Below are positions 6,433 through 9,757 of a stretch of 9,757 nt of DNA, piece after piece. Made by a program: the position numbers and the translations under genes. Each line of letters starts with the position of its first letter. The first letter of the stretch is position 1. Under the pieces are notes generated by a model. The model worked only from the letters and a program-made list of their open reading frames with translations, was not told the DNA's origin and searched no databases. Source of the stretch: an uncultured Gemmatimonadaceae bacterium (GTDB lineage Bacteria; Gemmatimonadota; Gemmatimonadetes; Gemmatimonadales; Gemmatimonadaceae); assembly GCA_955652635.1 (NCBI GenBank), contig CATPBN010000082.1:1-9757 (forward strand), in the 5' to 3' direction.

Positions 6433-8046
6433 ATGTTGGAATCGGAGGAAGTCGGAGAGCGCGCTTCCGGACAGGCAGGCCGCCCCCAAAATCTGGTTTA
6501 CACCCTTCCGCATACGACCGAGTCGATTGCGGAATTTTTGACTCCGGCCCTGGCGCGCGTCGATCCGGCGGTAGGGGGCACGCAAGTCGTCGTCGTAACT
6601 CGCGATGCGGAAACGGCCCTGACCATCTCCGAGACCGTGCTCGGACTTACTGGTCCGGCGGGAATCGAGGTTGTTCCCATCACGAGCGCGTCCCGCGCCG
6701 GCCGGATCTTCAAAACGCGCCCCGTGCTCGCGGTTGTCGGCGCGGCGTCGGAGCTCGGCGGGCTCGTCCGCGCTTCGCTTCTCAAAGTCGATTCAGTGAA
6801 GGCAATCGTGCTCGCCTGGGCTGACGACATACTCGAGGAAGGCCCCGAGTCGATTGCTGCGCTGGAGGCGCTTCTCAGCGAGCTCGGCGACGCGAGTCGA
6901 GTCATCGTCGTGCGCAAGGTCACTCCCGCCGTGGAGAACCTGGTCGAACGATATGCTCGCCGTGCCAGGCGGGTAGGTGCCGCGGAGATAGAAGTGCCGC
7001 AGATGCCCGAGAACTACGAGCTTCCGATCATCAGGCACGTCACCGTTGGCGCCAGCGCCCGACCCGCCGCCCTCAGACGCCTGCTTGACGACCTCAACCC
7101 GCCTTCAGCCGTGATCGTCGCGCGTGACGCTCCGGCCATCGAGGTCGCGAAGCAAACTCTCCGCACGCTCGGGTATCACGATGACGACCCGAACATTCGT
7201 GTAACGCAGAGCGATTTCGGAAGTCCGGCGCACGCCGTGATTTTTTATCAGCCTCCGGTGACGTCGGCGGAGCTTCAACGGATTGCTCAGGCAAAACCGG
7301 TTCAGGTCGTAGTATTGGCCAGACCCGGTGAGATAGCCTGGCTCAGGGAGCTGACAGGTGGCCGCCTTGCGCCGCTCAATCTCAGCGGGCCCGAGCGCCG
7401 CGCGCATGATCGCGAGGCGACAGTGCGACAGGAGCTGCGCGCGGTGTTGGACCGTGGTGTTCCTCCGCGCGAGATCATCGCCCTCGAGCCGCTGCTCGAA
7501 GAATTCGATGCGTCGGAGCTAGCCGCTGCTGCCCTTTATCTACTCGAGCGCGAGCGTGCCCAGCGGCGCGCCGCGGCGGAAAACGCTCCCCCGGTCGCGC
7601 GCGCAAGACCGACGGATGGTGATCGACCCCAGGGCGTATCGGGCGGGATGACGCGTCTTTTCATGACCATCGGAACGCGCGACGGTGTGAAGGTCGGCGA
7701 TCTCATGGGCGCGATCGCGGGCGAAGGCGGAATTGCAGGCGATCACGTTGGCAAGATCGATCTGCGCGAGAGCCATGCCCTGGTGGAAGTCGCCGACGCT
7801 GATGTGGCTGGCGTCATCGCCAGAGTCAACGGCGCAATGATCCGCGGACGGCGTGTGGTGGTACGCGGGGAGCGCGACAAGGAGGAAAGAGAGCGATCTG
7901 CCGGTCCCAGAACTGACCGCCCCGAACGCGGCCCGCGTGATCGCGGCGCGCCGCCGAGAGGCCGGCCGGGCGTTCCGCGTCGCGGCGGACCACCGGACAG
8001 ATCGAGCCGTGGAGGTCCTCCCCGTAGAGATCGCGACCGGTCGTGA
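6433..8046 (+). CDS. Degenerate DEAD-box helicase-like protein with DbpA RNA-binding domain and Arg/Gly-rich tail
   Basis: 537 residues. The first ~340 align by pattern with the two RecA-like domains of DEAD-box RNA helicases, yet the catalytic motifs are missing. Where the P-loop should be, the sequence reads LVYTLPHTTESIAEFL (21-36). Where VLDEADRML is expected it reads VLAWADDIL (126-134), and the SAT motif position reads VRK (160-162). A helical stretch RGVPPREIIALEPLLEEFDASELAAA follows at 341-366 (two phrases joined), as in helicases of the DbpA/CsdA group. Residues ~406-478 are a well-preserved DbpA-type RNA-binding domain (TRLFMTIG, GVKVGDLMGAIAGEGGI, HVGKIDLRESHALVEV). The last ~60 residues are highly basic, with repeated RGGPP and DR motifs, typical of a disordered RNA-binding tail. 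The inferred role is an RNA-binding scaffold or ribosome-assembly/cold-shock factor without ATPase activity. Start ATG 6433 has an AGAGG site. It overlaps tdk by 4 bp. Confidence 0.82.
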   Translation: MLESEEVGERASGQAGRPQNLVYTLPHTTESIAEFLTPALARVDPAVGGTQVVVVTRDAETALTISETVLGLTGPAGIEVVPITSASRAGRIFKTRPVLAVVGAASELGGLVRASLLKVDSVKAIVLAWADDILEEGPESIAALEALLSELGDASRVIVVRKVTPAVENLVERYARRARRVGAAEIEVPQMPENYELPIIRHVTVGASARPAALRRLLDDLNPPSAVIVARDAPAIEVAKQTLRTLGYHDDDPNIRVTQSDFGSPAHAVIFYQPPVTSAELQRIAQAKPVQVVVLARPGEIAWLRELTGGRLAPLNLSGPERRAHDREATVRQELRAVLDRGVPPREIIALEPLLEEFDASELAAAALYLLERERAQRRAAAENAPPVARARPTDGDRPQGVSGGMTRLFMTIGTRDGVKVGDLMGAIAGEGGIAGDHVGKIDLRESHALVEVADADVAGVIARVNGAMIRGRRVVVRGERDKEERERSAGPRTDRPERGPRDRGAPPRGRPGVPRRGGPPDRSSRGGPPRRDRDRS

Positions 8047-8663
8047 GCGGACCGAGCGGACCATTCCACCAGGCCGGTGGATGGATCGAGGTCATTGCCG
8101 GGGTCATGTTCAGCGGCAAGAGCGAGGAGCTCATTCGCCGCGTGCGGCGGGCGATCATCGCCCGGAAGAGAGTGCAGGTGTTCAAGTCCCACCTCGATGC
8201 CAGGTACGCGGGCATCTATACCGTGTCGAGCCATGACGGGCGCACCGTCGAGGCAATCCCGGCCGACTCGGCTGCGCAAATCGCTCAGCAGATCGACCCG
8301 ATAGCCCACGTGATCGCGATCGATGAAGCGCAGTTCATGGATCGGGGAATCGTCCCGCTGGTGACTTCTCTGGCGGGCCGGGGCCGGCGCGTCATCGTCG
8401 CGGGAACGGACACGGACTTTCGCGGAGAGCCGTTCGGCGCCATGCCCGACTTGATGGCGATCGCAGAGGTGGTCGACAAACTGCACGCGATCTGTGTGCT
8501 CTGCGGCGGTCCGGCGAGTCGGAACCAGCGGCTCATCGGTGGACGTCCCGTTCCCTATAATTCGCCCCAAATCATGGTCGGAGGGACCGAGTCCTACGAG
8601 GCGCGGTGCAGAATGTGCCATACAGTTCCCGCCGGCGACGCAGCCCAGGTACCTCTGCTCTAG
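8043..8663 (+). CDS. tdk: Thymidine kinase, TK1 type
   Basis: Phosphorylates thymidine to dTMP with ATP in the pyrimidine salvage pathway; cytoplasmic, usually tetrameric. The P-loop GVMFSGKS is at residues 20-27. DEAQF (94-98) supplies the catalytic glutamate E95 and Walker B aspartate. GTDTDFRGEPFG (121-132) matches the family GLDxDFRGxPFG with T for L. The structural zinc site is complete, with C151/C154 (CVLC) and C189/C192 (CRMCH), and the substrate lasso IMVGGTESYEARC precedes the last pair. The 206-residue length is normal. The start is GTG 8043, overlapping the preceding stop as GTGA, so it is probably translated by coupling to the RNA-binding protein. This start leaves a ~14-residue N-terminal extension before the first strand (WIEVIAG), and no better start is visible. 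Confidence 0.95.
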   Translation: MSGPSGPFHQAGGWIEVIAGVMFSGKSEELIRRVRRAIIARKRVQVFKSHLDARYAGIYTVSSHDGRTVEAIPADSAAQIAQQIDPIAHVIAIDEAQFMDRGIVPLVTSLAGRGRRVIVAGTDTDFRGEPFGAMPDLMAIAEVVDKLHAICVLCGGPASRNQRLIGGRPVPYNSPQIMVGGTESYEARCRMCHTVPAGDAAQVPLL

Positions 8664-8681
8664 CAAGCTCAGCAGTAGAGC
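8657..8681 (+). terminator. Weak inverted repeat overlapping the tdk stop
   Basis: GCTCTA (8657-8662) and TAGAGC (8676-8681) are perfect complements around a 13-base loop. There is no T-run after it, and the stem is only 6 bp, so it is at best a weak or Rho-assisted end of the 6433-8663 transcript. It may be chance. Confidence 0.2.
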
Positions 8682-8707
8682 TGCCCGTCGCAAGCAGCAG
8701 TTTATGC

Positions 8708-8736
8708 GTGACAGGTTTGGGAGAACTTCCTATCTT
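8708..8736 (+). promoter_or_regulatory. Sigma70-type promoter candidate for coaE
   Basis: GTGACA (8708-8713) and TATCTT (8731-8736) are separated by exactly 17 bp. They match the consensus TTGACA/TATAAT at 5 and 4 of 6 positions. This predicts transcription starting near 8743 with a leader of about 37 bases before the coaE ATG. The site lies in the 116-bp gap after tdk, the right place for a separate coaE promoter. Confidence 0.5.
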
Positions 8737-8779
8737 GGGCGTTCAGGCTGGGCGTCACACCACCTCAATCCTTTGACAG

Positions 8780-9409
8780 ATGATTCGCATTGGACTGACA
8801 GGAAACATCGCCAGCGGAAAGTCAGAGGTTGCGAGAATGCTCGCCGATCGCGGTGCAACGGTGATCGACGCGGATTTGCTCGCGCGTGAGGCCGTGCAAC
8901 CCGAGACGCAGGCCCTCAAGGACATCATAAAGCGCTGGGGCAAGGATGTCCTGAAGAAAGATGGAAGCCTGGATCGCGCTGCACTCCGACAGATTGTATT
9001 CGCGGATCAGAGCGAGCTGGATGCTCTGAACAGGATCGTGCACCCGGGAGTGACGCGCCTACGCGACCGGGAGATCGCACAAGCCAGGGAGCGCGGCGAC
9101 CCAATAGTCATCTGCGTCATTCCATTGTTGTTCGAGAGGAATATCGTCGATGAATTCGACGCGATCGTTCTCGTCGACGCCCCGCGTCCTCTGAGACTCG
9201 AGCGCATGGTTGCCACCCGCGGCATGGAGGCGACGGACGCGATGAACATGATCGCATCCCAAATGCCCGCCGAGCTCAAGCGCGCCAGGGCCGACTACGT
9301 GATCGAGAACAATGGCTCACTCCAGGATCTCGAGCGCGATGTCGATGCGCTGTGGAGCTCCCTTCAGCGAAATGCTGTAGAGACGGAGAGCGAAGCCCGC
9401 GTTTCTTGA
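8780..9409 (+). CDS. coaE: Dephospho-CoA kinase
   Basis: Catalyses the last step of coenzyme A synthesis, ATP-dependent phosphorylation of the 3'-hydroxyl of dephospho-CoA. The N-terminus MIRIGLTGNIASGKS holds the P-loop (G8-S15), followed by VIDAD (29-32 region) with the conserved aspartate for substrate binding. LDRAALRQIVF and LNRIVHPGV form the CoA-binding segment, IPLLFE is the second conserved strand, and an Arg-containing lid TRGMEATDAMNMIASQM is present. The C-terminal ADYVIENNG is the usual end of the fold. At 209 residues it is of standard length. ATG 8780 starts directly at the first strand; the ribosome-binding site is poor. It appears to have its own promoter and is followed by gcvH after 82 bp. 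Confidence 0.95.
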   Translation: MIRIGLTGNIASGKSEVARMLADRGATVIDADLLAREAVQPETQALKDIIKRWGKDVLKKDGSLDRAALRQIVFADQSELDALNRIVHPGVTRLRDREIAQARERGDPIVICVIPLLFERNIVDEFDAIVLVDAPRPLRLERMVATRGMEATDAMNMIASQMPAELKRARADYVIENNGSLQDLERDVDALWSSLQRNAVETESEARVS

Positions 9410-9434
9410 CTCCCATTTAGAGCGCCGATAGACT
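9406..9434 (+). promoter_or_regulatory. Sigma70-type promoter candidate for gcvH, overlapping the coaE stop
   Basis: TTGACT (9406-9411) and TAGACT (9429-9434) are spaced by 17 bp and match the consensus at 5 and 4 of 6 positions. The -35 box contains the coaE TGA stop. The predicted start of transcription, near 9441, gives a leader of about 50 bases, too short to hold a glycine riboswitch. Confidence 0.45.
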
Positions 9435-9440
9435 TCGCGC

Positions 9441-9461
9441 CCGGCGTCAGAACCTCGCCGG
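9441..9461 (+). other. Small hairpin in the coaE-gcvH gap
   Basis: CCGGCG (9441-9446) pairs perfectly with CGCCGG (9456-9461) across a 9-base loop. There is no downstream T-run, so a classic terminator is unlikely. If the promoter call at 9406-9434 is right, this stem would lie at the very 5' end of the gcvH transcript, where it could stabilise the RNA. Confidence 0.35.
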
Positions 9462-9491
9462 CAAGCAATTACGCATTACAGCGGAGCAGAA

Positions 9492-9757
9492 GTGGCGAAC
9501 ATTCCCGGCGATCTCCTTTACACCGAAGAGCACGAGTACGTCCGAAAGGGAAAGGGCGCCAGTGATCCGGTCGAGATCGGCATCACGGACTACGCCCAGG
9601 GCGAGCTCGGCGATATCGTGTACATAGAGCTGCCGAAGGTCGGCACGAAGCTCGGAAAGCACGACGTCTTCGGCACCATCGAGGCGGTCAAGGCGGTGTC
9701 GGAGCTCTTCTCGCCGATCGCGGGTGAGGTCGTCGCCATCAATGACAGGCTCGACAA
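9492..9757 (+). CDS. gcvH: Glycine cleavage system H protein, N-terminal part (cut by the right edge)
   Basis: Lipoyl carrier of the glycine cleavage system; it shuttles the aminomethyl group from the P protein to the T protein and is reoxidised by the L protein. 88 codons are readable from GTG 9492: VANIPGDLLYTEEHEYVRKG, then IGITDYAQGELGDIVYIELP, and the lipoylation motif GTIEAVKAVSEL with the modified lysine at K67. SPIAGEVVAINDRLD follows. The phrases YTEEHEYV and GITDYAQ are near-invariant in the family. A GGAG ribosome-binding site lies five bases before the GTG, and no in-frame ATG is available upstream. About a third of the protein is missing at the right edge. It is not in this window with gcvT or gcvP; those may follow. 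Confidence 0.95.
   Translation, partial: MANIPGDLLYTEEHEYVRKGKGASDPVEIGITDYAQGELGDIVYIELPKVGTKLGKHDVFGTIEAVKAVSELFSPIAGEVVAINDRLD

Noticed and set aside
7743..8693. Minus-strand open frame of 316 codons opposite the RNA-binding protein and tdk
   Set aside because: The plus strand carries unmistakable DbpA-domain and thymidine kinase motifs; the minus frame shows low-complexity Arg/Ser/Pro sequence typical of a shadow.
9410..9491. Glycine riboswitch in front of gcvH
   Set aside because: The 82-bp gap is too short for the aptamer and no conserved tandem structure is visible, only one small hairpin.

Overview
This window reads as a piece of a GC-rich bacterial chromosome. The best guess is Gemmatimonadota or a related soil lineage. 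That guess rests on GC-rich codon use, on an Mre11/Rad50 + HerA/NurA repair set inside a bacterium, and on a degenerate DEAD-box protein with a DbpA-type RNA-binding domain. It is recognition by eye, not a search result. No mobile element, CRISPR array, rRNA or tRNA was seen. Almost all of the window is coding.

Left two thirds (1-6322, minus strand): a tightly packed operon read right to left. The order is a stand-alone Lrp/AsnC RAM-domain protein (6044-6322), NurA nuclease (5036-6037), HerA-like hexameric ATPase (3090-5039), an exported protein of unknown function (2252-3100), SbcD/Mre11 nuclease (1062-2255), and SbcC/Rad50 ATPase (1-1065, cut by the left edge). Four-base ATGA or TTGA overlaps join nurA-herA, exported protein-sbcD and sbcD-sbcC; the other junctions are a 6-bp gap and an 11-bp overlap. 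These four enzymes are the ones that process double-strand DNA ends in archaea. Mre11-Rad50 opens and trims the end, and HerA-NurA resects the 5' strand to leave a 3' tail for recombination. Finding all four in one bacterial operon, with a sensor-like RAM protein at the head and a secreted protein in the middle, is the main point of interest.

Right third (6433-9757, plus strand), divergent from the repair operon across about 110 bp: a 537-residue protein that looks like a DEAD-box RNA helicase whose ATPase motifs have been lost, but which keeps a DbpA RNA-binding domain and an Arg/Gly-rich tail. It overlaps thymidine kinase (tdk) by 4 bp. Then come dephospho-CoA kinase (coaE), with a good sigma70-type promoter candidate in front, and the start of glycine cleavage H protein (gcvH), whose likely promoter begins inside the coaE stop region. 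These last three are housekeeping genes for nucleotide salvage, coenzyme A synthesis and one-carbon metabolism, with no clear functional link to each other.
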